DNA of 64,000 bases from Halicephalobus mephisto. Taxonomy: Eukaryota > Nematoda > Chromadorea > Rhabditida > Panagrolaimidae. Below are positions 9,432 through 20,532 of the stretch, one piece after another. Position 1 is the first letter of the stretch. Every line of letters starts with the position of its first letter. The DNA is taken from contig SWDT01000070.1 in NCBI GenBank assembly GCA_009193035.1, positions 310,001-374,000 of the forward strand. Direction: 5' to 3'. Both the position numbers and the translations under genes were made by a program. Under the pieces are notes generated by a model. The model was not told where the DNA came from. It saw only the letters and a program-made list of their open reading frames with translations, and searched no databases.

Positions 9432-12400
9432 TCAATAATGACGTCCCTGACTCCGATACTGATTACCGCCATGGTAATTTCCTCCACCACCACCTCTGTG
9501 CCCCTGATATCGATTGTCATAAGGTCGATGTCTAGTTGAAGTATCACGTTCAGGACGACGTGGGCCACCATTACCACTGTTATGAAAGTCTCTCGGACCA
9601 TTATGTCCACCACCTCTCTGATGTCCTCTACCACGATAATTACCACCGTAATTCTGAAGAGGAGCTGTACCATGAGCCATATCTGCAAAAGAAGGCGGAA
9701 CAGGGGGACGTCCTGGAAATAAAGCATTTAAAACCGGTGGCATCGGTGCTAAAACCATTAAATTACATACACATCATTACTTCCCAATCCCCGAGTATTC
9801 TTAACCATTCTCAGTAGTTATTACTCCTTACAAAATATCCCCATTTCCCAAGACAACATTCGATCAATTAACAGCAATAACCTACTATTTGATAAATCCA
9901 TTAAAAACCCACCTGCTGGCATTCCAAAGTTTCCAGAATTTCCATTTCCAAAATAAGCAGAATAAGACGACGATTCATTATACGAAACTTGTTCAATACG
10001 ATGATGTTGTCTAGGTTGATAATTTTGTTGACCATATCTATTATGATGTTGTACATGATTTACTTGATGATCCACCATTCTATGACCAGCTTTATCCAAG
10101 CTAGCATATTGGCGATTGCGTGTAAATCCAACATTTGGTTGATATCTTCCATTTCTTTTATCATCATAATCTGTTGGTTTTCTTGTACTTTCAACCTCAA
10201 TAACACCAGGTAATCTAATACATGGATATTTAAAATCTTTTGGGTATTGAGGTTCAAGATAATCAACCATCATACAATTATTAGGTACAATATCACGATA
10301 TTCAAGTGAATTTCTAAATATAGATGGATAACTCTCACTTGGCAACACTGCGTATTTATCCCATGCAATTTGTCCCGCCATTCCTTTAGCTAACGCTGGA
10401 TCAAATGCAACCCAATCATGAATAATAGCTCCTTCTGCATCTTTTTTGATTTCAAATCCTCCATCTTTCCCTTTTTCATAAATTTCCAACATAGTCTGAT
10501 ATAATGGATGATTCTTATTCACAAACAAACGATCTGGTCCACGAATATTTCGTCGTTTTTCTTCATCGGTCAACTTATTATAAACCTTAGCCAATTCAGT
10601 AAGTAAAAGATCCTGATCAACAAACGGTAACAACGCAACACCCTGCCATGCAAATTTCTTTCCATTGAGATCAATTTTAAAATCTTCAGGATAAAATTCA
10701 TACAATGGTGAAGTAGAATCAAGCATCAACGAATGCCAAGCTTCCGGAATGTGAGCACTAAAAACCAAAAAACACTTAAAAACTTCACATTAAAAACTCA
10801 CCGACTAGCAGCAGGAAAAACAGCCATCAATTGTTCCAATGGATTAAATGGTTTAGTTGGTTTAGAAAAATCCGGTGTAAAATCCGCAATTCTATCAAAA
10901 TCAGATGCAAATGGGGCATAATGATGAGGATAATACCAATCCCAACTAACACAACCTTGATAATAATATTTAAGTACCCAACATAAACCTTCTGTATAAT
11001 CACGAGCAACTTGTCGTCGAAATTCAATCTCATCACATCCAGGACCAAATTTCGATTCATAATAACGCGTCTTCCATCCCGGTTCATGCAATCTAATATC
11101 ATCAAGAGGTTCATCATCCTCTTCTTCTTCATCCTCATCTTCAGCAGCACCTTCGGCCACCTTCAAGAACTAAATTTTTTGACATAAGTAAATCCCCAGG
11201 GAAAAAATACTTAAAAAAAACAAAGGGAAAAGGGTCCCAATTAACTTCCAAACAAACCTTTTCTGGAGGTCCAGCTTCATCTTTTTCATGTGGACGTTTA
11301 AAAGTATGCCATGGAGTTGTTTGTTCCACTTTCCCACTATCAGATACAGGTTCATTAGTAATTTGTAAAAGAGCTTTTAATTTCTTCTCAGCTTCATTGC
11401 AAGCAACATTATTCATTCTTTCATCACGTCTTCTATCTTTCAATTCTTGAGCAGACATTGCATCTGGTGGTTTATCCAACGGAGCGACAACTGAATATTT
11501 CTGAGGCATAAATTGTCCTCTTCTTGGAATTCTTTTCCGACTTTTATTATACTGATCTTCTCTAGCCTTTCGTTTACGGAAAATTTCATCCTCAACCTCA
11601 CCCAGCCCTTTCATCATAATCTCAACACGTTTCATATTTACGTCACCAGAGTCTGTCAACCATCTAAAACAGAAAAATTAACAAATCCAATAACATTCTC
11701 ATAAACAAATAAAATTTTCTTGGCTTCAGAATAAACATTATTATCAGGACGCATCAGATAAGATCAAGAGCGTAGTAGTATTAGATATACAATCATCGAC
11801 ATCATTAGCCAAAAAAATTCAACTAAAAAAACTAAACTCACCCTTTTGTTCTGTAAACCATTTCTTTATACAATCGAATAAGTCGATCTATAGCATTTTC
11901 ACGAATTTCCAAAGACGGAAGATGAGGCAGAAAGTCATTTCCAACAAAGAAACACATGAAAACCCAGTCATCAATGACCCGTTCTAAATCATACTCAAAT
12001 GGTAAATTCGGCATGTACAATTCTTCTGCTAGATGTTCTCTTAGAGCCGGCAACTTGATAAATATAAAATTAGTACGTCGTTCAATCGGATCTGCTTGAT
12101 CAGTGTGTTTTTCATCACCAGCAAGACCTCTGCAATCCTTCAATTCATGGCCGTATTGATGACACAGGTCACAAGGCTTCGGCTGATTGGGAACAAATTC
12201 TTCACGAAGAATATTGAAATTACTCTCGTGCGTGGCCAATCCCAACATGATCAAATCTGCATCAGCTCCACACAAACAATGAACAGTATTCGGATCATGA
12301 CTTGGGGAACTTCGTTGTCTTCTGATAAAGTCCATAATCTTGTGTTCACCTTCTCCAGGAGCATTGGCGTCTGACAATATAACCTGAATATCAGCCCAAG

Positions 12401-13050
12401 CAGGATCCAACGTGATTCTATTATGGACGTAATACCGCAGAGCCACAGCAAGTCTGTCCATGAATGGGGTTCCTGGAGTAATACAGTTGGAATCAAACTT
12501 CTCCTCGGCTTTCCGTGCTGGGGGGAGTGGAATGCCTTCAGATTCCAATTTATCACGAATTTTACTGATTTCAATTTCCTTCTCCATTGCTTCTTTTGCT
12601 GCTCTAAATCGTCTACTTCGTTGCTGGTTCATTTTCGCACGTGGAGCAACACCATCAATAGCCATGTATAGCACTCTCCTTGGTCTAACAATAGCAAAGA
12701 GTCTGTCGATATATTCAAAAATAAGAACCTACAAGCAATCGATACGTCAAAATCCCAAAAAACCCAAACTCACAAACATCTCCTCTTCGGTCGTCGGTGG
12801 AGCTCTGTCTTCCGGATGTGTACACGGATGGATGATACCATTCATATCCAGATATAGATTGTCAAATTCCTAGAGAAAACAAGAAATTATATATGCAAAC
12901 CTAAAAACAAACCATATTATTGGGATTTGGTTTGGTACAATCAACTGGAACCTCGACTCCATTGATTTCTTGTTTGCGGTCTTCATTGGCATAAATGACA
13001 ATGTCCTTGTACTTCCTTGATAACCACCGGAAGAATGCTGGCACTCCCAT
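9432..13050 (-). CDS. xrn-2: 5'-3' exoribonuclease 2 (XRN2/Rat1)
   Basis: Exons (minus): 13050-12913, 12869-12774, 12728-11842, 11663-11258, 11169-10802, 10757-9913, 9748-9432; 1018 residues, full length for the family. XRN2 degrades 5'-monophosphate RNA in the nucleus, acting in transcription termination, rRNA maturation and, in C. elegans, miRNA turnover. The N-terminus [14 protein letters not shown] is diagnostic. Further XRN motifs are [43 protein letters not shown] (Asp234/Asp236, the pair mutated in C. elegans studies), the CCHC knuckle [14 protein letters not shown] and [11 protein letters not shown]. The second conserved region has [24 protein letters not shown] with F/P-rich joins, and the tail is rich in RGG/GGN. 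A probable leader acceptor (TTTCAG near 13079) precedes the start. The gene is convergent with che-13, with 139 bp between stop codons. The 3' exons use markedly more A/T-ending codons than exons 1-3. Confidence 0.96.
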
Positions 13051-13189
13051 GATTAGAAAGTGCGGAAACTGGCTATACCCTGAAACCTGACAAATGCGAG
13101 TCAGAGGTTAATACTTTTCATTTAATCCGAGCTATAATCAACCTAAACACGTTTATTAAGGGCAGTGAAGATGATATTTAGGAAAAGAT

Positions 13190-14045
13190 AGGAAGTGAAA
13201 ATGAAGAACTGCCAAAATATGAGAGAAACGCGCTCGAGAAAATAACAAAGGTTCTTGTAGAGATAAGGTAAGTAAGGAAGAACAGAGCTAGGGTTTTGAA
13301 GATAATATAAGAAAAAACTAAAAATACTAAGAATTTCGATATATGAGAAGAACAAAAAAACGCGCTCAAAAAATTTTCGAAAGTTCTTGTCAAGATTCCA
13401 AAACCAAGAAAGAGGAACTAGGTCATGATCTTGAGGACTGCATATATGACAACAAGAAAAAGAAGTGAAAACTAAGGAAATGCTGACAATTCCGCCATAT
13501 ATCAATATACGAAAAAATGGAGAGGAACGTGTCCAAATTAGTTTTAGGATTCTCGTCGGGATCACGAAAACATAAATTAAGACTCAAATCAAAGGTTTGA
13601 AGGTTATATACGTGAAAAAGGTAGAAAAGAAGCAAAAATTAAGGAAAAAATTTAAGAAATTAGAATATTGAAATGTGAGACGAAGAACGCGTTCAAAAAT
13701 TCCCGTTGAGATCGCGGAAATGAAAAAATAAGGACTAAGTCATGATTTCGAGGATTATATATATGAAAAAAGTTAAAAATTGGCGGAAATTAAGAAAAAA
13801 AATTAAAAATTAGAATGTTGAAATGTGAGGTGAAGAACGCGCTCAAAAATTTTAGGGGTTCTCGCCGAGATCAGGCAACCAAAAACAAAGGATAGAGAAA
13901 CGGTTTTAATAATTGCATATATGAAAAAAGTTAAAAATTGGCGGAAATTAAGGAAAAATTTAAGAAATTAGAATGTTGAAATATGAGGTGAAGAACGCGC
14001 TCAAAAATTTTAGGGGTTCTCGCCGAGATCAGGCAAGCAGCAGAA
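13190..14045. repeat. Tandem repeat, about 150-160 bp unit, between xrn-2 and the decarboxylase gene
   Basis: Six units carry GAAGAACGCGCTCAAAAA or variants near 13228, 13361, 13526, 13686, 13836 and 13997, with GGTTCTCGCCGAGATCAGG and TATATGAAAAAAGTT in the later ones. The last two are almost identical, the first ones diverged. The array fills the bidirectional promoter region of two divergent genes; open frames on its minus strand are repeat artefacts. Confidence 0.88.
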
Positions 14046-14170
14046 CGAGCCGGGTCAGGGTTTAACGGACTGGCCAGGGTTCGTGAAATTTCCAGTTTAT
14101 TTCGTCATTGAACTTCTTTTTAAATTTGTTATTTTTATATCAATTTTATTTTGATTTAATTGCTAAGCTA

Positions 14171-16111
14171 ATGATGAAGAAACTAGCAGGATGTATGACG
14201 AATGTGAAGCGATTCTATTCGAGTTCAAGAAGTCAATTGACGGAGCTGTGTCTGAGAGCCGCCGGCCATAAGTCCATGGATCAGATCCAGAGCGACTCGA
14301 AGAAGATTGTGGATGGATATCAGTACTTGGACAAGGCGGATAAAGAGGAATTCATCAGTTTCCTGGCTTCAGATTGCTCTGTAGATCAGTCCTTGTTGAA
14401 AACGGCGATTTCGAAATACGAGAGGAACTCTAACGCCTTTCCCAGCGTCCGGGACGCCGCTACCCCTGTCTATTCGAGGATTTTCCAATCCATAGGGAAC
14501 CTGGATTCTGGAGTCAAGTTCGTATGCGACTTCAGAGGCGATGTTTTGGAGTTCCTGAAGTCGGAAGCGGCCAAACAGCGGGATCTGCTCTCGATCAGGA
14601 GATTGGAGTCGACTTTGCGTGAGTTGCTGACTCTCTGGTTCTGCTTGAGCAACTTAAAACTCACAAGACTCACATGGGAAACTTCAGCGGACATTCTGCA
14701 GAAGATTGCCCAAGGGGAAGCAGTGCATCCGGTCCACGGACTGATCGACATGCAGAGAAGACTCGGTCCCGGCCGACGATGTTTCATTTTCCTCCATCCC
14801 GCCATGCCCCGAGAGCCCCTGGTCGTCGTCTACGTGGCTTTGACGGAGGAAATCAGCAACAACGTCCAGAAGATCATGAAAAAAGAAGATTTATCCCTTG
14901 AAGACGAGAAAAAAGCGAACACAGCTATCTATTATTCCATCACCTCTACTCAGACAGGTCTTCGAGGAATCGACCTAGGGAATCTGTTGATCAAAAAAGT
15001 CGCTGGAGAGCTGATGAAGGAGAATCCGAAAATTGTAAATCATTCCACATTGTCCCCGATTCCTGGATTTCGGTGAGTTTTTAATTTTTCATGAAATTTA
15101 CAACTTATTTCTGGAAGTTATTTTTGTTTTTAATTGTAATTTTCTAGATGTTTAGGAAATTCATATATGAAAATTGACCTCAGATGATAGATAAGAACTT
15201 TCCTACCATATTTATTTAAATTTAGAAATTTCTAGGCCTATTTAGGAAGAACATAGGTCTAAAAAATTAATTTCGAAATCATATAAGATCATGGAAAAAC
15301 CGAACGTGTAGGCTACTTTGATTTCTGAAAACTTTAGAGATTTTTTTCGATACAATTTCGCAAAAATTGATATATGACTTTTACAATATGATTGATTACG
15401 AAATAACTGCGGAAAAGTAGAATTACCACATAGAGTATTTTGATTTCTAACAAGTTTTGAAAATTCTCAAAATAACTTTATAATGAAAATTGATATATGA
15501 TTTTTACGATGTGATTGATTACGAAATAACTGCGGAAAAGTAGAATTATCACTTAGACTATTCTGATTTCTAACTAGTTCTGAAAATTCTTTTTGAAAGT
15601 TTTATAAAAATTCATGATTTTTATGTTTGATTTTAGATCATGGCTTCTGAGGTCCCTTCAAGGCCATAGTGAATTTGGAGAGGTTCTGGATGATTATGCA
15701 ATTAAAAGATTCCGGTCATTTCCGGCTCTGGCCAACTCCGATCCTTCGGAAATGAAGCAACATCTAATTTCCCTGATTGAAACCAATGACATTTCTAAAT
15801 ATTCCAAAGTGGAAGAAATTCTAACTTATTTGGCAGCAGTTTACTTGACTAAAGCGAAAAATCCGAATGGATTTGTCCTGAATCCAGTCGCCAATTTTCA
15901 TCTTCGAAATGGAGCCGAAATTTACAGATTGAACTTTGGAGCTGATAATTCCAGAAGAGGAATCGAACAATCTCTCGGATTAATGGTCAATTACCGTTAT
16001 GTCATGGAAAACGTGGCCGAAAATTCATCAAATTACATAGAAAAGCAAAATATAGTTCTGTCTGCTGAATTTCGATCCAGATTTCCGATGGAAAAAAGTT
16101 CCAAAATTTAA
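14171..16111 (+). CDS. mlcd-1: Malonyl-CoA decarboxylase, mitochondrial/peroxisomal
   Basis: Exons 14171-15072 and 15637-16111 (donor CG|GTGAGT, acceptor TTTTAG), 458 residues. It converts malonyl-CoA to acetyl-CoA, relieving inhibition of fatty-acid oxidation. Family blocks in order: helical N-domain, then the GNAT-like catalytic domain with HPVHGLIDMQRRLGPGRR, FIFLHPAMPREPLVVVYVAL, TQTGLRGIDLGNLLIK, STLSPIPGF and FHLRNGAEIYRLNF. The Ser of the SPIPGF region and His389 correspond to the Ser/His pair reported as catalytic in the human enzyme (S329/H423). MMKKLAGCMTNVKRFYSSS looks like a mitochondrial presequence. The protein ends SKI, a variant of the peroxisomal PTS1 tripeptide, so dual targeting is possible. 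The ATG at 14171 is the first in frame; an upstream in-frame extension begins only with TTG. It is the first of three same-strand genes with mitochondrial leaders. Confidence 0.95.
15311..15625. repeat. Intron-resident repeat block, copy B
   Basis: It is nearly identical to 8257-8690 with the same unit order (TACTTTGATTTCTGAAAAC, TGATTACGAAATAACTGCGG, ACCACATAGAGTATTTTGAT), though about one unit shorter. It fills the 3' half of the only intron of mlcd-1 and stops about 20 bp before the acceptor, as copy A does. Confidence 0.9.
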
Positions 16112-16137
16112 TCTAGATTTAGGATATAGATATTTTT

Positions 16138-16548
16138 CTACAGTACGGTATATAATTTCTAGGATTATTATTTTTCAAATTCTACAGTAAGAAAAAAGTA
16201 CTATATATTACTGTAGTTTTCGGAATACAATTTAAAATTTAAACTTTTTTCGAGATTTTTAAAATTCTAAATTTAGAAATTGAGACTTCTGGGCGGATTA
16301 CTGTAGTTCTGGAATTATGTACTGTACTAAATTTTTGGAAAAAAACTAATATTAGGTATACAGTACGGTATGTAATTTTTAGGATTATTATTTTCCAAGT
16401 TCTACAGTAAGAAAAAAGTACTATATATTACTGTAGTTTTCGAAGTAGAATTTCAAATTTAAACTTTTTTCGAGATTTTTAAAATTCTAAATTTAGAAAT
16501 TGAGACTTCTGGGCGGATTACGGTAGTTCTGGAATTATGTACTGTAAT
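16138..16548. repeat. Direct duplication, unit about 220 bp, rich in TACTGTA
   Basis: Two copies (about 16138-16330 and 16361-16545) share ACAGTACGGTAT, GGATTATTATTTT, GAAAAAAGTACTATATATT and AGACTTCTGGGCGGATTAC. They fill the spacer between mlcd-1 and the next gene. Confidence 0.9.
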
Positions 16549-16640
16549 GTTTTATTCTCGTGCCTTTTTAAATTCGGGTTTTTTGTCCGCGAATTGTTAT
16601 TTCGATACGGTAACTAGGAAATAATAAAAAATTTCAGGCG

Positions 16641-17807
16641 ATGGCAACAAGACGAGTATTGAATTCTGGAGTTTTCAGAATACTCATTGCTTCAACTAAG
16701 ATTCCAGGAAATTCTTCTCGAGTTAATGGATGCTCTTTGATGGAATATTACTGTAATCCTACCGTATTCCAAAGAAGATTGTTTTCATCAGAAGCTGTGG
16801 CTCCGATTCAGAAGGACAGGACTCCGACGAAGGAACGGCTTCTGACGCTGGACTGGACTTTGGAAGGAATTGTGAGTCAAATTTTGAAAATAAATCAATT
16901 TTTTTAGGAAAATAACTTGTTTTCGGAGAGATTTTGGACTTTAAGTGTGATTTTGTGGGTATTTATTAAGAAGTTCATATATGAAAATTAACTTTAAAAA
17001 ATAAAAAAGGACTTTATTTCATATATATCCAAATTTGAAAGTTTCCGGATCGATTTACGAAGATCATAGTTCTAAAAATTACGAAATCACAATGTGTACT
17101 TAAGTCACTTCAGTTTTTGGAGATTTTTGTAGAAAAATTTTTGCAAAAAAAATGCATTTTTAAATGTTACTAATTACGGAATAATTATTATTCAAAGTTG
17201 AAAATTATCCCTTAAGTTATTGTGGTTTTTAAAACTCTTCGAAATTCCTCTCGAGACAATTTTAGAAATAATTGTTTTTAATTTTTACATTAATGTGATT
17301 TTTCAGACTCCGAAGTTCATGAAAGCTCCATTGAGTCCGTTGTTTGCTTTCTTCGATCCTGAAGTCGAATTTGAAGACAAGATCTACGGCTACAAGACGA
17401 AGGGAATAAGTGAACTTGGGGTCCATATAACTAAAATCAGAGCGTATTTTCGGTACAAAAGTCCCTACAACAGAACTAACTACAATGGGGCGTACTTGTT
17501 TGAAGGGGAAAATTTTGTCGTTTTGCTGTGGGGATTGGAAACCATGGATTCAAATATTTGGAATTATTTGCCGTCTTTCGTTACAGGCAGAAAAGTAAAT
17601 CCTAAAATTATCGAAGGAGCTTTGGTTTTCAGTTTGTCTCCAGAAGGAAAAGTCATCAAGATTCTGAATAGACAAGTAGAAGACAAAGATAGGAAAATGG
17701 CAGAAGAATTTCTGAAATTGAAAAAAAGTCAAAAAGAAAAATTCGATGAAGAAGACAGAAAATCAGCAGAAAAAGCCTTAAAGGATATGATTGAACAGAA
17801 TAGATAA
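16641..17807 (+). CDS. DUF2358 (C6orf136-like) mitochondrial protein, divergent paralogue
   Basis: Exons 16641-16871 and 17307-17807, donor ATT|GTGAGT, 243 residues. ATTTCAG lies three bases before the ATG, so trans-splicing is likely. The N-terminus is Arg/Ser-rich and ends in RRLFSSEA, a typical mitochondrial processing-site context. The body (PLFAFFDPEVEFEDKIYGY, TKIRAYFRYKSPYN, IIEGALVFSLSPEGKVIKI) follows the same order of elements as the next gene and as DUF2358 proteins: FFDPEVEFEDKI here against FYRPDMVYEDKI there. The fold is probably SnoaL-like; the biochemical role is unknown. The C-terminal 45 residues are a charged helix. AATAAA at 17814 follows the stop closely. Confidence 0.82.
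17095..17290. repeat. Intron-resident repeat block, diverged copy C
   Basis: It lies in the intron of the first DUF2358 gene. It is alignable by eye with copies A and B: TCACTTCAGTTTTTGGAGAT, TTTTTGCAAAAAAAATG, TACTAATTACGGAATAATTA, CTTAAGTTATTGTGG. Upstream of it, TTCATATATGAAAATTAAC also matches the mlcd-1 intron near 15160. Confidence 0.6.
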
Positions 17808-18138
17808 CTAGTAAATAAAGAATTAGGATGATTTTTGGATTTTTTAATATTGGTTTTTAACCAATTTTTATTTTTTAAATTTAGTTTTTTGTGAATTTTA
17901 TTTTAATAGTTTTGAAAATTTTAGTTTTTGGAATTTCTTTTAAAATTTTAATTTTTGAAGTTTTTTTTGAATTTTAAAAATTTTAATTTTTTTGTTTTCG
18001 AATTTTAAAAAGTTTTTTAAATTTTTTTGGTTTAAAATTTTCGAAATTTTAAAAATTTTTTTGGTTTTAAATTTTTGAAGTTTTTTTGTTTTTTAATTTT
18101 TAGAAGTTTTTTGTTTTAAAAAATGTTTAATTTTTAGA

Positions 18139-19680
18139 ATGGCATCAGGTAGAAGCTTTATTTGTCTAGTCAGGCAATCAAGGACGTTTTTACCTGGATC
18201 GAATACTGTAATGAGATGTTTTTCAACAGATTCTCCAAATTCATCTGGTGGAATTTCGGAAGATAAACTGGGAAAACCTCAGATGTATCATTTAGAACAT
18301 ATTCGGAAAAGATTAGAATTCACAGTTCCTAGGATGTTCAAAACTCACATGGATTACACTTTTTATCGACCCGATATGGTCTATGAAGATAAAATTTTTC
18401 AACAAACAAAACAGTAAGTTTTATTTTTTATAAAAAAAAGAAAATTAATTTTTTTTAATTTTAAAAAGTCCGAAAAAATATTTTTTATATATAAATTTCA
18501 AAATTTAGTTTTATATAAAAAATGGGACTTTTTTTAAAATTTAATTTTATTCATTAATTTAAAGTTTATTTTTATATATAAATTGAAAAATTCACTTTTT
18601 ATATAATTTAAAATTTATTTTTTATATAAATTGAAAAATTCACTTTTTATATAATTTAAAATTTACTCTTTTATATAAATTAGAAAATTTACTTTTGTTT
18701 ATTAATTCAAAATTTAATTTTTTTTATATAAATTGAAAAATTTACTTTTATATATAAATTAAAAAATTTACTTTTTATATAAATTAGAAAATTTACTTTT
18801 GTTTATTAATTTAAAATCTATTTTTAGAGGTTTGACAAAATATATGCATCATTTGGGAACGATAAGTATTTTTTGTCAAATTGTTTTTCCCTATGTTCGA
18901 ATGGAACCGGTCGCTATTTCGCCCTTTATTGAAGATGGTTCTGTAAGACTTAGATGGAGAATGTTGTATCTTACTTGGATTCATGCTTTAAATTTTAAAA
19001 ATTTCAACGCAGAATACAGAGAAAAAAATGTAAGTGTATTTTAATTAAAATAATATAAAAATAGGATTTTTTAAATTTTAAAATTTTATTTTTACAAAAA
19101 TTCGAAAAATTTTAAAAATACAGTATATTTTTCTGATTTTTGAATTTTTTCGCGGGAATTTGAAAATTTAAAAAAATAAAAATTTTAAAAATTGTCCTGA
19201 CTGGAATTTTCAGAAAATTTTAGAAATTTAGAATTATTCTAAAATTAGAAAAAAAGATTTATAAAATTTGAAATTGTTTTAATTTTCAATTTTTGCGGGA
19301 ATTTGAAAATTAAAAAAATATTTTAAAAATAAAAAATTTGTAATTTTCCAAGGTCTGAAGTAACGAGTAGACTTCAATGGTAACTTACCAGTTTTGTCAT
19401 TTTTTACTTTTAACGGTTTTTGCACGAAAATTTAGAAAATAGTTTTTTTTGATTGTAATATTTGTATAAAAATTAATTTCAGGCGAGATGGTATGATGGA
19501 ACAGCAATTTTCTACGCGGATGGAGAAGGATTAGTATATAAGGTCATCATTGATAGGATGCAGCCAGATGATTCATTCGCACATGAAAGGACGAAGAAAC
19601 TTGCGGAGAAAATCCTGCCTCAGACGCACTTTGTACCAGTGGAATCAGAAGACATAGAAGGCAGGAAAAAAAATGAATAG
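18139..19680 (+). CDS. DUF2358 (C6orf136-like) mitochondrial protein
   Basis: Exons 18139-18413, 18828-19029 and 19483-19680, 224 residues, phases 2/0. The ATG comes one base after TTTTTAG, suggesting a trans-spliced start. A Ser/Arg-rich leader ending MRCFSTDS predicts mitochondrial import. The core matches DUF2358: HMDYTFYRPDMVYEDKI, GSVRLRWRMLYLTWIHA, WYDGTAIFYADGEGLVYKVI. The human counterpart C6orf136 has no settled function. The stop of the previous gene is 331 bp upstream on the same strand, with a similar leader, so co-transcription and a tandem duplication followed by divergence are inferred. Confidence 0.88.
18420..18826. repeat. AT-rich intronic tandem repeat
   Basis: About nine copies of a 35-45 bp unit such as TTTTTATATAAATTGAAAAA fill intron 1 of the DUF2358 gene. 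Confidence 0.7.
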
Positions 19681-19895
19681 GGTAGTTGGATTTTAGGGAA
19701 TTTTATAAATAATAAAATTGAAAATTTTTGGAAATTTCGAAGTTGAAGATCTCTAAAAAGTTTGGAAATGTTTAAAATTATTTTTTTTAAAATTAAAATT
19801 CGAAAAATAAGAATTTATTAAAAAATTACAACAAAAAAATTAAAAATTGAATTTTATGACTTTCGAAGTTGATCCTGGAAAATTGGAGATTCTGA

Positions 19896-20532
19896 TCACT
19901 TCCTGAAGAAACAATACCAGATGGCGATTATGATTCCAGGGAACCAGAACAGGAACGTGGCTATGAAGGTGATCAAGGTCCATATGTTGAGGTCGAAGTC
20001 GTCATGGACCATCACTCCCAGGTACTGTAAAGTAAAATAATTCGAAAATAAATAAAAAATTTTTAAAAATTAATAAAAAAAAAAGTAAAAATTGTTAAAA
20101 ATAAATAGAAAAATAAAAAATTGTTAAAAATAAATTAAAAAATAAAAAATTTTTAAAAATAAATTTAAAAAAATTAAGATTTTTTTGTTTTAAAAAATTA
20201 AAATTAAAAAAAAATAAAATATAGTTTTTAATTTTCAAATTTATCATTTTTCGTGGAAATTTGAAAATTTAAAAAAATAAAAAATTTTTTAAAATTGTTT
20301 CGAATGGAATTCTAAGAAGATTCTGGAACAGTCGTAAAAAATCAGTTTTAAAATTAAATCACCAGATTTTTCATTTTTATAAAATTCTCCCACTTTCGGC
20401 GGGAAATTCAAAAATTAAATATTTGAAAACATCTGAATTTTTAGAATCTACAGTATCCGTAGTTGAGAAACTCACAGGAATGATGATGCAGAGGATGAGG
20501 ACGAGGATATCTCTAGTGTTCATTTCACTCAT
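19896..20532 (-). CDS. Pmp3/UPF0057 small membrane proteolipid, copy A
   Basis: Exons (minus) 20532-20476 and 20024-19896, joined at CCT|GTGAGT and TTACAG, 61 residues. The product has two membrane helices: DILVLILCIIIP before the splice, and LITFIATFLFWFPGIIIAIW after. The conserved family core is P-YLGVMVHDDFDLNIW followed by FPGIIIAIWYC. Pmp3-family proteins sit in the plasma membrane and influence ion balance and membrane potential under stress. Here a charged VHDDFD replaces the usual loop, as in nematode members. It is a tandem paralogue of the gene at 21993-22544 with the intron at the identical position. Confidence 0.9.

Noticed and set aside
13143..13635. Hydrophobic minus-strand open frames resembling membrane proteins
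   Set aside because: Lie in the 150-160 bp tandem array; no start context and low-complexity Phe/Ser/Leu composition typical of reversed AG-rich repeats.
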